A DNA stretch of 64,000 bases from an uncultured Clostridia bacterium. Lineage in GTDB: Bacteria > Bacillota > Clostridia > Peptostreptococcales > Anaerovoracaceae. The notes below the pieces were generated by a model that was not told where the DNA came from, made no database searches, and saw nothing but the letters and a program-made list of their open reading frames with translations. Positions within the stretch are counted from its first letter, which is position 1; each line of letters begins with the position of its first letter. The stretch covers positions 1 to 64,000 of the forward strand of contig CALWPQ010000013.1 in the NCBI GenBank assembly GCA_944383465.1, read 5' to 3'. The translations under genes and the position numbers were made by a program. This document shows, in pieces, positions 9,443 to 18,231 of the stretch.

Positions 9443-10777
9443 ATGAACAAAAAAGCAAGGTATTATTTGTCTTTGCTTGCTCTCGGTATGGGTGGGTCAA
9501 CGATTTGGCTTCTTATGTATATAAGATATGTATTTTACGATCCGATGCTTGAGGCACTCGGATGTACAAATACACAGCTTGGTGCGCTGACGACCATTAC
9601 TACCGTTGCAGGCTGGGTATTTACATTACCTAACGGAATTTTATCGGACAGATTTGACTCGAAAAAGCTTATCGTGCTTGCGCTTGTTTTGAACTCATGC
9701 TGCTCGTTTTTCTTTGCGGCGACGATGGGCTCACTGGGATATACGAGCGCGCTTATTACTTGGCTCGGTCTTGCTTTCTCTGTAGGCCTCGGATACTGGC
9801 CGGCGCTGATGAAGTTTATAAACACGCTTGCAGGTCCGGAAAATGCGGGAAAATCATTCTCGTATTACTATACGGTTTACGGCATATTTGCGGCGTGCGT
9901 AAATGTTGTTGAAATTGCCGTGGGAAATGTGGTAGGCTTTAGAGGAACGGTGCTTGTAATCGGTGTTACGACACTCCTTTGCGCAATTCTCGATGTTTTC
10001 CTTTTAGAAAACGAGGAGAAGAGGGAAAAGAGAATTGCTATGGAGAATGGAGGTGTTGTCATCGCGGAAAAGCTGGATGACGAGCCTAAGCCTGAAAAGA
10101 AGAAAATGTCGGCAGGTGATATCATCACTATGCTCAAGTGGCCGGGCTTTTGGTATATCGGAGTTATCTATTTATTTACTTATACGGTATACGCGCAGAT
10201 TTCGTACTATAACCCATGGCTGATAAATGTAATGGGACTTGACAGCACTCTGTCTTCGACTTTCTCGACCGTCAGAACATATCTCTTTATGCTCTGGTGC
10301 CCGCTCGGAGGAATTCTTGCAGATAAGGTGTTCAAGGCTACATATAAGGCGTTTATTCCGCTGTTTGCGATTTCATTTGTTTTGCTTGCCGGAACGCTTT
10401 TCTTTAAGTCGGGAATGAATCCGATGATTGCTGCGGTATACTCGCTGCTTCCTGCGATATTCATTATGCCGCTTTACTCGATTACAAATTCGTGTCTGAG
10501 AGAGCTTCATATAAATCCTGCCCTCCTCGGTACTACCATTGCGGTATCAGGGCTTATGGGGGGATTTGTTGACGGACTCTGGCCGGTGATGTTTGGACAC
10601 TGGATCGATAAATTCGGTAACGGCGGCTATACATATATATTTATGTTCCTGGCGGCTGACTGTATACTCGGTATTATCTGTGCGCTTGGAATCGGAAGAC
10701 ATCACAAAAAGTGCCTCGAAGGAAAGAGAGTACAGCTTCTCAAGGGACAGGAAAGACCGGAAGTTGTCGACTGGTAA
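9443..10777 (+). CDS. MFS transporter, paralogue 1
   Basis: This 444-residue integral membrane protein has about twelve hydrophobic segments and an MFS loop motif SDRFDSKKL between segments 2 and 3. A soluble loop of charged residues in the middle (about 195-225) matches the usual break between the two six-helix halves. AAGGAGAG precedes the ATG by 9 bases. It is roughly four-fifths identical by eye to the next gene, so the pair arose by tandem duplication. Sequence alone does not give the substrate; organic anion or sugar-acid transport is possible but unsupported. It has its own promoter and a strong terminator. Confidence 0.85.
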   Translation: MNKKARYYLSLLALGMGGSTIWLLMYIRYVFYDPMLEALGCTNTQLGALTTITTVAGWVFTLPNGILSDRFDSKKLIVLALVLNSCCSFFFAATMGSLGYTSALITWLGLAFSVGLGYWPALMKFINTLAGPENAGKSFSYYYTVYGIFAACVNVVEIAVGNVVGFRGTVLVIGVTTLLCAILDVFLLENEEKREKRIAMENGGVVIAEKLDDEPKPEKKKMSAGDIITMLKWPGFWYIGVIYLFTYTVYAQISYYNPWLINVMGLDSTLSSTFSTVRTYLFMLWCPLGGILADKVFKATYKAFIPLFAISFVLLAGTLFFKSGMNPMIAAVYSLLPAIFIMPLYSITNSCLRELHINPALLGTTIAVSGLMGGFVDGLWPVMFGHWIDKFGNGGYTYIFMFLAADCILGIICALGIGRHHKKCLEGKRVQLLKGQERPEVVDW

Positions 10778-10816
10778 AAAGAGTGATCAAGTTAATATCG
10801 TAGAAATAATTTTGAT

Positions 10817-10858
10817 AAAAGGCGGATTTGCATGTGCGAATCCGCCTTTTCTATTTTT
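10817..10858 (+). terminator. Rho-independent terminator after MFS gene 1
   Basis: A 12-bp perfect stem AAAAGGCGGATT/AATCCGCCTTTT with a 10-base loop is followed by CTATTTTTT. Confidence 0.9.
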
Positions 10859-10904
10859 TAGGTGTTAGGAAAATTGTCTTTATAAAAAACATAGCCAAAC
10901 TTAA

Positions 10905-10934
10905 TTTACAAGAGAAGCGATTTCATATTATAAT
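10905..10934 (+). promoter_or_regulatory. Predicted promoter of MFS gene 2
   Basis: TTTACA, 18 bases, TATAAT, the same design as the promoter of the first paralogue, although most of the rest of the upstream region has diverged. Confidence 0.6.
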
Positions 10935-11000
10935 TATAGTTGCTATATAATATATTATATTTTCTGTTCTATATTTTATATTTTTGAGGAGAGTTTTATC

Positions 11001-12320
11001 ATGAACAATAAAGCAAGGTATTTTTTATCGCTTCTTGCTCTCAGTATGGGAGGATCGTCGATCTATCTTCTTATGTACGTAAGATATGTGTTCTATGACC
11101 CGATGATTGCCGCACTCGGCTGCACAAACGCCCAGCTTGGAGCGCTCACCACAATTACTACGGTAACGGGCTGGATCTTTGTAGTTCCTAAGGGAGTAAT
11201 GGCTGACAGATTTGATTCCAAGAAACTGATTGTACTTGCACTTGTGCTTAATTCATGCTGCTCGTTCTTCTTTGCGGCATCAATGGGCAGAATGGGTTAT
11301 ACATCCGCGCTGATAACATGGTGCGGACTCGCGTTTTCGACCGGCCTCGGTTATTGGCCGTCGCTTATGAAATTCATAAATACTCTTGCGGGACCGGAAA
11401 ACGCTGCTAAGTCATTTTCGATTTATTATGCCATATATGGAATCTTTGCTGCCTGTGTAAATGTGGCTGAAATTGCGATAGGAAATATGGTGGGGTTCAG
11501 AGGAACGGTACTTGTTATAGGCAGTGTTACGCTTATATGTGCGCTGCTGGATATATTTCTCCTTGAAAACGATAAGAAGAGGGAAGAGAGAATGCTTGCC
11601 GAAGGAGGCGTAAGGCTTGCCGATACGCCTAAGCCCGAAAAGCATAAGATGGCGCTTTCAGATATTTGGGTTATGATGAAGTGGCCTGGTTTATGGTATC
11701 TTGGAATTATCGGGCTTTTTACTTATACTATCTACGCACAGATCTCATATTACAATCCGTGGCTGACAAATGTAATGGGGCTTGACAGCACGCTTTCATC
11801 GACATTTTCGACGATAAGAACATATCTGTTTATGTTATTCTGCCCAATTGGAGGAGTGCTTGCAGATAAAGTATTTAAGGCGACATATAAAGCATTCATT
11901 CCGCTGTTTGCAGTTTCATTCGTCTTGCTTGCGGGCACGCTGCTTTTTAAACCGGGAATAAATCCGATGATAGCGGCAGTATATTCTTTGCTCCCTGCCG
12001 TTATTATAATGCCGCTTTACTCAATCACAAATTCGTGCTTGAGAGAACTGCATATCAATCCTGCAATTCTCGGAAAGACAATTGCTGTGGCAGGACTGCT
12101 TGGCGGTTTTGTAGACGGAGTATGGCCGGTACTCTTCGGCAGCTGGATTGACAAGTTCGGCAGCACGGGATATACATACATATTTATGTTTCTTGCGGCT
12201 GATTGTATACTGGGCATTATCTGCGCCATCGGCATCGGCAGACACCATAAAAAGTGTCTTGAAGGAAAGAGAGTGCAGCTGCTTAAAGGACAGGAAAGAC
12301 CTGAAGCCTGTGAGTGGTAG
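11001..12320 (+). CDS. MFS transporter, paralogue 2
   Basis: A 439-residue polytopic protein nearly identical in plan to its upstream neighbour, including the ADRFDSKKL loop and the shared carboxyl tail KCLEGKRVQLLKGQERPE. Differences cluster in the central cytoplasmic loop (shorter here) and at scattered membrane positions such as IWLLMY versus IYLLMY. The start follows GAGGAGAG by about 8 bases. Separate promoters and terminators mean the two copies can be expressed independently, which would allow divergence in substrate or timing; that is inference. Confidence 0.85.
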   Translation: MNNKARYFLSLLALSMGGSSIYLLMYVRYVFYDPMIAALGCTNAQLGALTTITTVTGWIFVVPKGVMADRFDSKKLIVLALVLNSCCSFFFAASMGRMGYTSALITWCGLAFSTGLGYWPSLMKFINTLAGPENAAKSFSIYYAIYGIFAACVNVAEIAIGNMVGFRGTVLVIGSVTLICALLDIFLLENDKKREERMLAEGGVRLADTPKPEKHKMALSDIWVMMKWPGLWYLGIIGLFTYTIYAQISYYNPWLTNVMGLDSTLSSTFSTIRTYLFMLFCPIGGVLADKVFKATYKAFIPLFAVSFVLLAGTLLFKPGINPMIAAVYSLLPAVIIMPLYSITNSCLRELHINPAILGKTIAVAGLLGGFVDGVWPVLFGSWIDKFGSTGYTYIFMFLAADCILGIICAIGIGRHHKKCLEGKRVQLLKGQERPEACEW

Positions 12321-12351
12321 GCAGAATAAAATATTGCTGAAAACAAATATT

Positions 12352-12437
12352 AGCTGTATGCGTGCATATGCGGCACTGACATTGTCGCTGAAAGCCTGTT
12401 AATGAGGCTTGCATGCATACGGCTTTTCTGTTTTCAT
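12352..12437 (+). terminator. Terminator after MFS gene 2
   Basis: An outer stem of about 15 bp (AGCTGTATGCGTGCA paired with TGCATGCATACGGCT, allowing G-T pairs) encloses an inner AAGCCT/AGGCTT hairpin and is followed by TTTTCTGTTTT. Confidence 0.7.
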
Positions 12438-12484
12438 CGTTAGATATTTTTTAACAACTTTGGTAATTATATTGCGCAATTTTA

Positions 12485-12513
12485 TTGACAGTTTGCTGTG
12501 TGCTTGATATAAT
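12485..12513 (+). promoter_or_regulatory. Predicted promoter of the [FeFe]-hydrogenase operon
   Basis: Consensus TTGACA and TATAAT with 17-base spacing, about 80 bases before the first gene. I see no clear redox-regulator (Rex) site beside it. Confidence 0.8.
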
Positions 12514-12594
12514 TGAAAAGTGACTTTTTGCAAAATTATAAATTGTATTTTTTATAAAAGTTCAGAAATATTTTAAGAGAGGAACGCTGTTTTA

Positions 12595-13074
12595 ATGGAA
12601 TTTGATTTAAAGAAAATCGATGCGATAATTGACAGCTGCGGCTGTGAAGCAAAGAATCTCATAACTGTGCTTCAGGGTGTGCAGGCGGAGCTTCGCTATC
12701 TGCCGACGGAGGTTATGGAGTATATTGCAGAAAAAATGGACATAAGTGTTGCCAAGGTTTTTTCTGTAGCGACGTTTTATGAGAATTTTTCACTTAATGC
12801 AAAAGGACAGTATGTTATTAAAATCTGCGACGGCACCGCATGCCATGTGAGGAAATCAATACCGATTCTGACAAAAGTGAGGGAGATTCTTGGTCTCAGC
12901 GAGGACAAGCCGACTACGGACGATATGATGTTTACGGTGGAGACGGTATCGTGCCTCGGTGCGTGCGGACTTGCGCCGGTGATGACGGTGAACGACAAGG
13001 TGTTCCCTTCGATGACGCCGGAAAAAGCGGAGACGCTTATAAATGACATTAAGGAGGGCAAAGAGGTATGCTGA
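12595..13074 (+). CDS. hydC: NuoE/HydC-like [2Fe-2S] subunit of NAD(P)-linked hydrogenase
   Basis: This 159-residue thioredoxin-fold ferredoxin corresponds to NuoE of complex I and HydC of multimeric [FeFe]-hydrogenases. The four cluster cysteines are visible as CDGTAC (about residues 81-86) and CLGAC (about 121-125). It passes electrons between the flavoprotein subunit and the rest of the complex. It is the first gene of a three-gene operon and its stop overlaps the start of the next gene by 7 bases (ATGCTGA), suggesting translational coupling. Gene naming differs between systems; hydC follows the Thermotoga usage. Confidence 0.9.
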   Translation: MEFDLKKIDAIIDSCGCEAKNLITVLQGVQAELRYLPTEVMEYIAEKMDISVAKVFSVATFYENFSLNAKGQYVIKICDGTACHVRKSIPILTKVREILGLSEDKPTTDDMMFTVETVSCLGACGLAPVMTVNDKVFPSMTPEKAETLINDIKEGKEVC

Positions 13075-14948
13075 CATCAAGACAGGAACTTGCGGCGTTC
13101 CGTGCGGACTGCAAGGCTGCACTTTCCGCGCAGAAAATACGCATTCTCGTGTGCGCGGGAACGGGCTGTGTAGCGGGCGGAAGCCTTGACGTATATCAGA
13201 GACTCATAGACCTCTGCAATGAAAATAAGCTGTCTGTGAGCGTGGAGCTTGAAGAGCACGTCGATCACGATTCGATAGGGATAAAAAAGAGCGGCTGTCA
13301 CGGATTCTGTGAAATGGGACCGCTCGTGAAGATAGAGCCTATGGGCTGGCTGTATCTCAAGGTTAAAACCGGCGACTGCGAAGAAATTGTCGAAAAGACC
13401 GTTATGCACGGAGAACCTGTGGAGCGCCTGTTTTATACACAAAGCGGCAGGACATACGAAAAGCAGTTCGATATTCCTTTTTATGAAAGACAAACGAGAG
13501 TCGTACTCGGACAGTGCGGTCAGATAGATGCGGATTCGATAAGAGAGTACATAGCTGAGGGCGGATATACGGCGCTCGAAAAAGCGCTCTTTGATATGAC
13601 GGGCGAACAGATTTGCAGCGACATAGAAGAATCCGGTCTCAGGGGACGCGGAGGCGGCGGATATCCTACTGGCAGAAAGTGGGGGCAGGTGCGCCGTCAG
13701 AAAGAAGAAGTGAGATACATAGTGTGCAACGGCGACGAGGGCGATCCGGGCGCATTTATGGACAGGAGCATTATGGAGGGAAATCCTCACAGAATGCTCG
13801 AGGGTATGATTATCGCCGGCGTGGCTACAGGCGCGCACGACGGATACATATATGTAAGAGCCGAATATCCGCTGGCTGTAAAAAGGCTTAAAAATGCTAT
13901 CGAGCAGGCCGAAGCATGCGGTATCCTCGGCGAAAATATACTCGGTACGGGGTTTGCCTTCCGCATGCACATAAATCAGGGTGCGGGAGCATTCGTGTGC
14001 GGAGAGGGAAGCGCGCTTACGGCATCTATCGAAGGCGACAGAGGAATGCCGCGCGTGAAGCCGCCGCGCACCGTAGAGGCGGGCTTGTTCGGCAAGCCGA
14101 CCGTGCTCAATAATGTAGAGACATTTGCCAATGTACCGCTTATCATTGAAAACGGCGTTCGCTGGTACCGCTCGATAGGAACCGAGACGAGTCCGGGAAC
14201 TAAGGCATTTGCCATAACGGGAAATGTAAAGAATACGGGACTGGTGGAAATTCCTATGGGCGCTACGCTCCGCGAGATAATTTTTGATATCGGCGGCGGA
14301 ATAAAGAACGACGAGGAATTTAAAGCCGTGCAGATAGGCGGACCTTCGGGCGGGTGCCTGACTTTTGGAAAGGATCAGCTCGATTTTACCCTTGATTTTG
14401 ATTCGCTTAAAAAGGTTGGCGCTATGATAGGCTCGGGCGGACTTGTTGTGATGGACGAGCATACCTGTATGGTAGAAGTTGCGCGTTTCTTTATGAATTT
14501 TACACAGAACGAATCGTGCGGAAAGTGCGTGCCGTGCCGCGAGGGTACGAAGCGCATGAGAGAGGTACTCGAGAAAATTGTAGCCGGAAACGGTACGATG
14601 GAAGATGTGGAGCTGCTTGAAGAAATTGCGGAGACGGTGTCGAAGACGGCGCTGTGCGGTCTTGGAAAGACGGCAGCAAATCCTGTCCTCTCCACGCTCA
14701 AATATTTCAGAGACGAATATATGGCACATGTCATTGACAAGAGGTGCCCTGCGGGCGTGTGCAGCGCGCTCAGAACATTTAAGATTGATGAAACGAAGTG
14801 CAGGGGCTGCTCGCTTTGTTCAAAGAAGTGTCCTGTCGGCGCTATAAGCGGCGAGCTCAAGAGCCCGTTTAAGATAGATGCGTCGAATTGCATAAAGTGC
14901 GGCGCCTGCCAGGCAAGCTGCAACTTCGGTGCGGTAATCTGTGAGTAA
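13068..14948 (+). CDS. hydB: NuoF/HydB-like flavoprotein subunit of [FeFe]-hydrogenase complex
   Basis: The 626-residue protein combines an amino-terminal thioredoxin-like [2Fe-2S] domain (CAGTGC, CHGFC), a NuoF core with the NADH motif GRGGGGYPTGRKW (about residue 194) and FMN-site sequence CNGDEGDPGAFMDRS, the [4Fe-4S] motif ESCGKCVPCREGT, and two carboxyl-terminal [4Fe-4S] ferredoxin motifs (CRGCSLCSKKCP, CIKCGACQASC). This is the plan of HydB in electron-bifurcating hydrogenases and of NADH-dependent relatives. It oxidises or reduces NAD(P)H through FMN and exchanges electrons with the other two subunits. Whether it truly bifurcates with ferredoxin cannot be read from sequence. Confidence 0.92.
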   Translation: MLTSRQELAAFRADCKAALSAQKIRILVCAGTGCVAGGSLDVYQRLIDLCNENKLSVSVELEEHVDHDSIGIKKSGCHGFCEMGPLVKIEPMGWLYLKVKTGDCEEIVEKTVMHGEPVERLFYTQSGRTYEKQFDIPFYERQTRVVLGQCGQIDADSIREYIAEGGYTALEKALFDMTGEQICSDIEESGLRGRGGGGYPTGRKWGQVRRQKEEVRYIVCNGDEGDPGAFMDRSIMEGNPHRMLEGMIIAGVATGAHDGYIYVRAEYPLAVKRLKNAIEQAEACGILGENILGTGFAFRMHINQGAGAFVCGEGSALTASIEGDRGMPRVKPPRTVEAGLFGKPTVLNNVETFANVPLIIENGVRWYRSIGTETSPGTKAFAITGNVKNTGLVEIPMGATLREIIFDIGGGIKNDEEFKAVQIGGPSGGCLTFGKDQLDFTLDFDSLKKVGAMIGSGGLVVMDEHTCMVEVARFFMNFTQNESCGKCVPCREGTKRMREVLEKIVAGNGTMEDVELLEEIAETVSKTALCGLGKTAANPVLSTLKYFRDEYMAHVIDKRCPAGVCSALRTFKIDETKCRGCSLCSKKCPVGAISGELKSPFKIDASNCIKCGACQASCNFGAVICE

Positions 14949-14962
14949 GGAGGGGAAGCAAG

Positions 14963-16660
14963 ATGGGTTATATGTATATCGACGATATGAAAGTCGAATT
15001 TGAAAACGAAAAGAATATTCTTGAAGTTACGCGCAGGATAGGAATAGAGCTTCCGACCTTATGTTATTATTCGGAGCTTTCAACGTACGGTGCCTGCCGT
15101 ATGTGCATGGTCGAAAACGAAAAGGGCGGCTTTGAAGCAGCGTGCTCGACGCTGCCGCGCGATGGTATGAGAATAAAGACAAATACGCCGGCGCTCATAA
15201 AGCACAGGAGAATGATACTTGAACTTTTGCTCGCCGCTCACTGCAGAGACTGCACGACATGCGACAAAAGCGGCGCCTGCCGTCTGCAGGAGCTGGCGCT
15301 GCGCTACGGCGTAAAGCGTGTGCGTTTTGCGGATCATAGAGAAGAAAAACCGCTCGATACAAGCAGTAAGAGCATAGTAAGAGATCCCAACAAATGCATT
15401 CTCTGCGGCGACTGCGTGCGCGTCTGCCGTGAAAAGCAGGGAATGGGAATTCTCGATTTTGCTTACCGCGGGTCTAAGATGCGCGTAATGCCGGCATTTG
15501 ACCGTAAGCTTGCCGAGACCGACTGCGTAAACTGCGGACAGTGCGCGGCGGTATGCCCTACAGGAGCGATTACAGTAAAAGATGAAACGGACGAGATGTG
15601 GAAATACTTGAATGACCCGAAAAAAATGGTGGTTGTGCAGGTTGCTCCTGCCGTGCGCGTTGCACTCGGAGAGCAGTTCGGACTTCCAGAAGGTGCCAAT
15701 GTAATGGGCAAGATTGTAAAGGCGCTCAAGATGATGGGCGTAGACAAGGTATTTGATACTGTTGTCAGCGCCGATATGACGGTGGTTGAAGAAGCGGGCG
15801 AGTTCCTTGAGAGAGTGGCTACGGGCGGACCGTTTCCTATGTTCACATCGTGCTGCCCCGCATGGATCAAGTATGCAGAGACAAAGCACCCTGAGTTCAT
15901 AAACAAGAATATATCGAGCTGCAAGTCGCCGCTGCAGATGTTCGGAGCCGTTATCGACGAGCTCTACGGCAATGATCCGGAGAGAGAGCTTATTTCGGTT
16001 GCCGTTATGCCTTGTACGGCCAAGAAGTACGAGGTATCGAGATCTGAATTCACAAAGGCGGACGGCAAGCGCATCGTGGAGCTTTCGCTCACCACACAGG
16101 AGCTTGCCAATATGATAAAGAATGCGGGTATTGATTTTGCAAATCTGGAAGAGGAATTCCTCGACGCGCCGTTTGATATGGGCGGCTCGGGCGCAGGCGT
16201 TATTTTCGGCGTGACGGGCGGCGTTGCCGAGGCTGTTATCCGCGAATGCGCGAAGGATAAGACGAACGCATATGTAAAGGAAATGCGCGATGTCGGTGTG
16301 CGCGGCAAGGAGAGTATGAAAGAGGCTGTCATCAATGTTGACGGCAGGGATATACATATTGCCGTTGTTCACGGACTGAAAGCGGCTGAGGATCTTATTC
16401 AAAAAATGGAAAGGGGCGAGGCGTATTACGATATCGTGGAAGTAATGGCGTGTCCTGAAGGCTGCATCGGCGGCGCGGGTCAGCCGTTTGCGCTCAATCC
16501 GAGAAGGGACAAGCGCGCCAAGGCGCTCTACCGCACGGATAACGATATGAGCATGAAGTTCTCGAGCAAGCATCCTGAGACTATTTACGCATTTGACGAG
16601 ATTGTGAAAGGCAGAAATCATGAGATGCTGCATGTGCATTACAATAAGAACGAAAAGTAA
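14963..16660 (+). CDS. hydA: [FeFe]-hydrogenase catalytic subunit HydA
   Basis: The 565-residue enzyme makes or consumes hydrogen. In order: a plant-type [2Fe-2S] domain (LCYYSELSTYGACRMC, about 33-48), a His-ligated [4Fe-4S] segment (HCRDCTTCDKSGAC), two [4Fe-4S] ferredoxin motifs (CILCGDCVRVC, CVNCGQCAAVCP), and the H-cluster domain with L1 FTSCCPAW (near 295), L2 MPCTAKKYE (near 348) and L3 EVMACPEGCIGGAGQP (near 495). All H-cluster cysteines are present. The L3 motif has GGAGQP where many enzymes have GGGGQP. Maturation needs HydE, HydF and HydG, none of which is here. It is the last gene of the operon, 14 bases after hydB. Confidence 0.96.
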   Translation: MGYMYIDDMKVEFENEKNILEVTRRIGIELPTLCYYSELSTYGACRMCMVENEKGGFEAACSTLPRDGMRIKTNTPALIKHRRMILELLLAAHCRDCTTCDKSGACRLQELALRYGVKRVRFADHREEKPLDTSSKSIVRDPNKCILCGDCVRVCREKQGMGILDFAYRGSKMRVMPAFDRKLAETDCVNCGQCAAVCPTGAITVKDETDEMWKYLNDPKKMVVVQVAPAVRVALGEQFGLPEGANVMGKIVKALKMMGVDKVFDTVVSADMTVVEEAGEFLERVATGGPFPMFTSCCPAWIKYAETKHPEFINKNISSCKSPLQMFGAVIDELYGNDPERELISVAVMPCTAKKYEVSRSEFTKADGKRIVELSLTTQELANMIKNAGIDFANLEEEFLDAPFDMGGSGAGVIFGVTGGVAEAVIRECAKDKTNAYVKEMRDVGVRGKESMKEAVINVDGRDIHIAVVHGLKAAEDLIQKMERGEAYYDIVEVMACPEGCIGGAGQPFALNPRRDKRAKALYRTDNDMSMKFSSKHPETIYAFDEIVKGRNHEMLHVHYNKNEK

Positions 16661-16697
16661 GAGATAAACGGCACAAAGCTGTTTGCGAATATGCAAG

Positions 16698-16750
16698 AAC
16701 GACCGCAGGATGCTTTTCTGAGCATCACCTGCGGTCGTTTTATCTTTTTT
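16698..16750 (+). terminator. Terminator of the hydrogenase operon
   Basis: AACGACCGCAGG pairs with CCTGCGGTCGTT; an inner ATGC/GCAT extends the stem. It is followed by TTATCTTTTTT. Confidence 0.92.
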
Positions 16751-16839
16751 GTATAATTTTGCGAAAAAGATAGATGCTTAAGTGCTGAATGGTGCAAAAT
16801 TATCTTTTTTGTTGGAATTGCCTGATATAAAGATAATTT

Positions 16840-16877
16840 TTGAAAAATATAATCTTAAGGCTTAAAAAAGCCTTAAG
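16840..16877 (-). terminator. Likely terminator of the superoxide reductase gene
   Basis: The 9-bp hairpin CTTAAGGCT/AGCCTTAAG lies 9 bases beyond the stop codon on the minus strand and is followed by ATTATATTTTTC. Confidence 0.65.
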
Positions 16878-16885
16878 CGGAACTA

Positions 16886-17269
16886 TTATTTGATATCTGC
16901 TTTCCAAAGTCCGTGCAGATTGCAGTATTCGTATGCAGCAATGGCCTTTTCGCCGTCCGCGAGCATAAATGAAGCTTCGGGCGCGTCGGCTGAACTCAGA
17001 TGTTTTCTCTGACAGCCGTCTTCTGTCTCGAGAATTATCCAAGAAATAAGATGTTCGTCTGTCATAGGGTGCGCGTCACTGCCGACGTTTACCGTCACTT
17101 TGTTTCCGCTTACGGTAACAACGGGTACATGCTTTTCCGCCGCACCGTCGCTCGTACCGGGTACGAGTTCTGTCATCTTTTCACCGCAGCAGACGACAGG
17201 CACACCTTTGTCTTCTACCATTTCTATGATGTTGCCGCAGTGCATGCATTTAAAAATCTTTACGCTCAT
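16886..17269 (-). CDS. dfx: Desulfoferrodoxin (superoxide reductase)
   Basis: This 127-residue protein reduces superoxide to hydrogen peroxide in the cytoplasm, usually using rubredoxin as donor. The amino-terminal desulforedoxin iron site is visible as CMHC near residue 8 and a CC pair near residue 27. The catalytic neelaredoxin domain has EKHVPVV, SDAHPMTDEHLISW and YEYCNLHGLW, which hold the histidine and cysteine ligands of the second iron. I start it at 17269, where GGAGG lies 7-8 bases upstream, rather than at 17302. It converges on the oxygen-sensitive hydrogenase operon, consistent with oxidative-stress protection. Confidence 0.95.
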   Translation of the reverse strand: MSVKIFKCMHCGNIIEMVEDKGVPVVCCGEKMTELVPGTSDGAAEKHVPVVTVSGNKVTVNVGSDAHPMTDEHLISWIILETEDGCQRKHLSSADAPEASFMLADGEKAIAAYEYCNLHGLWKADIK

Positions 17270-17609
17270 GAGAAATCCTCCGTTATAATAAATTTTTTGC
17301 AAATATCAGTGGCAAAAACGGAAAAAATATGAATTGTAAATTCCGTGATTTGCCGCTTTGAATATTTTGCCTTTTGCTGCTATATTCTATGCATTATTTA
17401 ATCAGCAAATATCGTGATAATTTGAAAATAAGCGTTTAACGAAAAAGATGCTAAAAACAATAGGATTTATACGAATATAAACAAGCATTTGGGCAAAAAA
17501 TAAACACCCGGAAACGTGTGCGAGGATATAAACTCAAAAGGCTTGAAAACACTGATTTAGGCACTCAAAAAAACATTTAAAATGTTCAAAACTTTTTTCT
17601 AAAAAATAC
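17270..17609. other. AT-rich gene-free stretch between dfx and the ribosomal operon
   Basis: No convincing gene. It must contain the divergent dfx promoter, but no pair of hexamers is good enough to name. Several A-runs and T-runs lie just upstream of the S10 promoter and could act as an UP-type element. Confidence 0.5.
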
Positions 17610-17638
17610 TTGCGTTATTCCTTGAAATAGTGTAATAT
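17610..17638 (+). promoter_or_regulatory. Predicted promoter of the S10-spc-alpha superoperon
   Basis: TTGCGT, 17 bases, TAATAT, preceded by an A/T-rich tract. It would give an untranslated leader of about 275 bases before rpsJ. Confidence 0.6.
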
Positions 17639-17919
17639 TATAAAGTCTGCTTTAGGCGAAGAAGCGGGAAGTTGCTGAGCTATCAGGTAATTTCCGCGGA
17701 GAATTGTCCCTGCATGACGGGGGCGAAGGGATTCGCCGTCTTTTCGTTTGTGTGTTAAATTAGGAAACACACGGCAGCGTGTTAAAAGCAGAATGCGGAG
17801 TTCAAAAAACCGCATGCGCGTTGAAAAAACGGCAGTCTACGCTGAAAGAGTTGCACAGCGAGGCAGAACCCCTTGTGCGAGAATAGCGAAAACAGTACAA
17901 AAAATTTAGGAGGAACAAA
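17639..17919 (+). promoter_or_regulatory. Long structured leader of the S10 operon with a possible attenuator
   Basis: The leader holds several hairpins. At 17716-17749 GACGG..GGCGAA pairs with TTCGCC..GTC and is followed by TTTTCGTTT, which looks like an intrinsic terminator or attenuator. Others are GTGTGT/ACACAC (about 17749-17771), ATGCGG/CCGCAT and TTGCACA/TGTGCGA. No open frame with a ribosome binding site occurs in it. Ribosomal operons are often autoregulated in their leaders, but I do not recognise a described motif. Confidence 0.45.
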
Positions 17920-18231
17920 ATGAGCGAATTACAGAAAATCAGAATCAAGCTTAGAGCTTATGATCATGCACTTCTCGATGCTTCTGCGGCAAAGATCGTG
18001 GAAACTGCGAAGAAGACAGGCGCTGATGTATCGGGACCGATTCCGCTTCCGACAGAGAAGGAAGTCATCACAATCCTGAGAGCCGTTCATAAGTATAAGG
18101 ACAGCCGTGAGCAGTTCGAGCAGAGAACTCACAAGAGACTTATCGACATCACCAATGCTACGCCGAAGACTACGGACGCGCTGACAAAGCTTGATTTACC
18201 TGCGGGCGTTGATATCGAAATCAAGCTCTAA
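17920..18231 (+). CDS. rpsJ: 30S ribosomal protein S10
   Basis: The 103-residue S10 (NusE) sits in the head of the small subunit and also acts in NusB-dependent antitermination. The sequence [24 protein letters not shown] is typical from the start. AGGAGG precedes the ATG by about 7 bases. It is the first gene of the superoperon, but 333 bases of hairpin-rich noncoding sequence separate it from rplC, whereas S10 and L3 genes are normally close. Confidence 0.98.
   Translation: MSELQKIRIKLRAYDHALLDASAAKIVETAKKTGADVSGPIPLPTEKEVITILRAVHKYKDSREQFEQRTHKRLIDITNATPKTTDALTKLDLPAGVDIEIKL

Noticed and set aside
13077..14729. A 550-codon open frame on the strand opposite hydB
   Set aside because: It mirrors a real, motif-rich gene; the antisense protein is rich in His, Arg, Tyr and Leu as expected from codon shadow and has no ribosome binding site or family motif.
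15080..16696. A 538-codon open frame opposite hydA
   Set aside because: Same shadow effect; hydA has all H-cluster motifs and the antisense frame has none.
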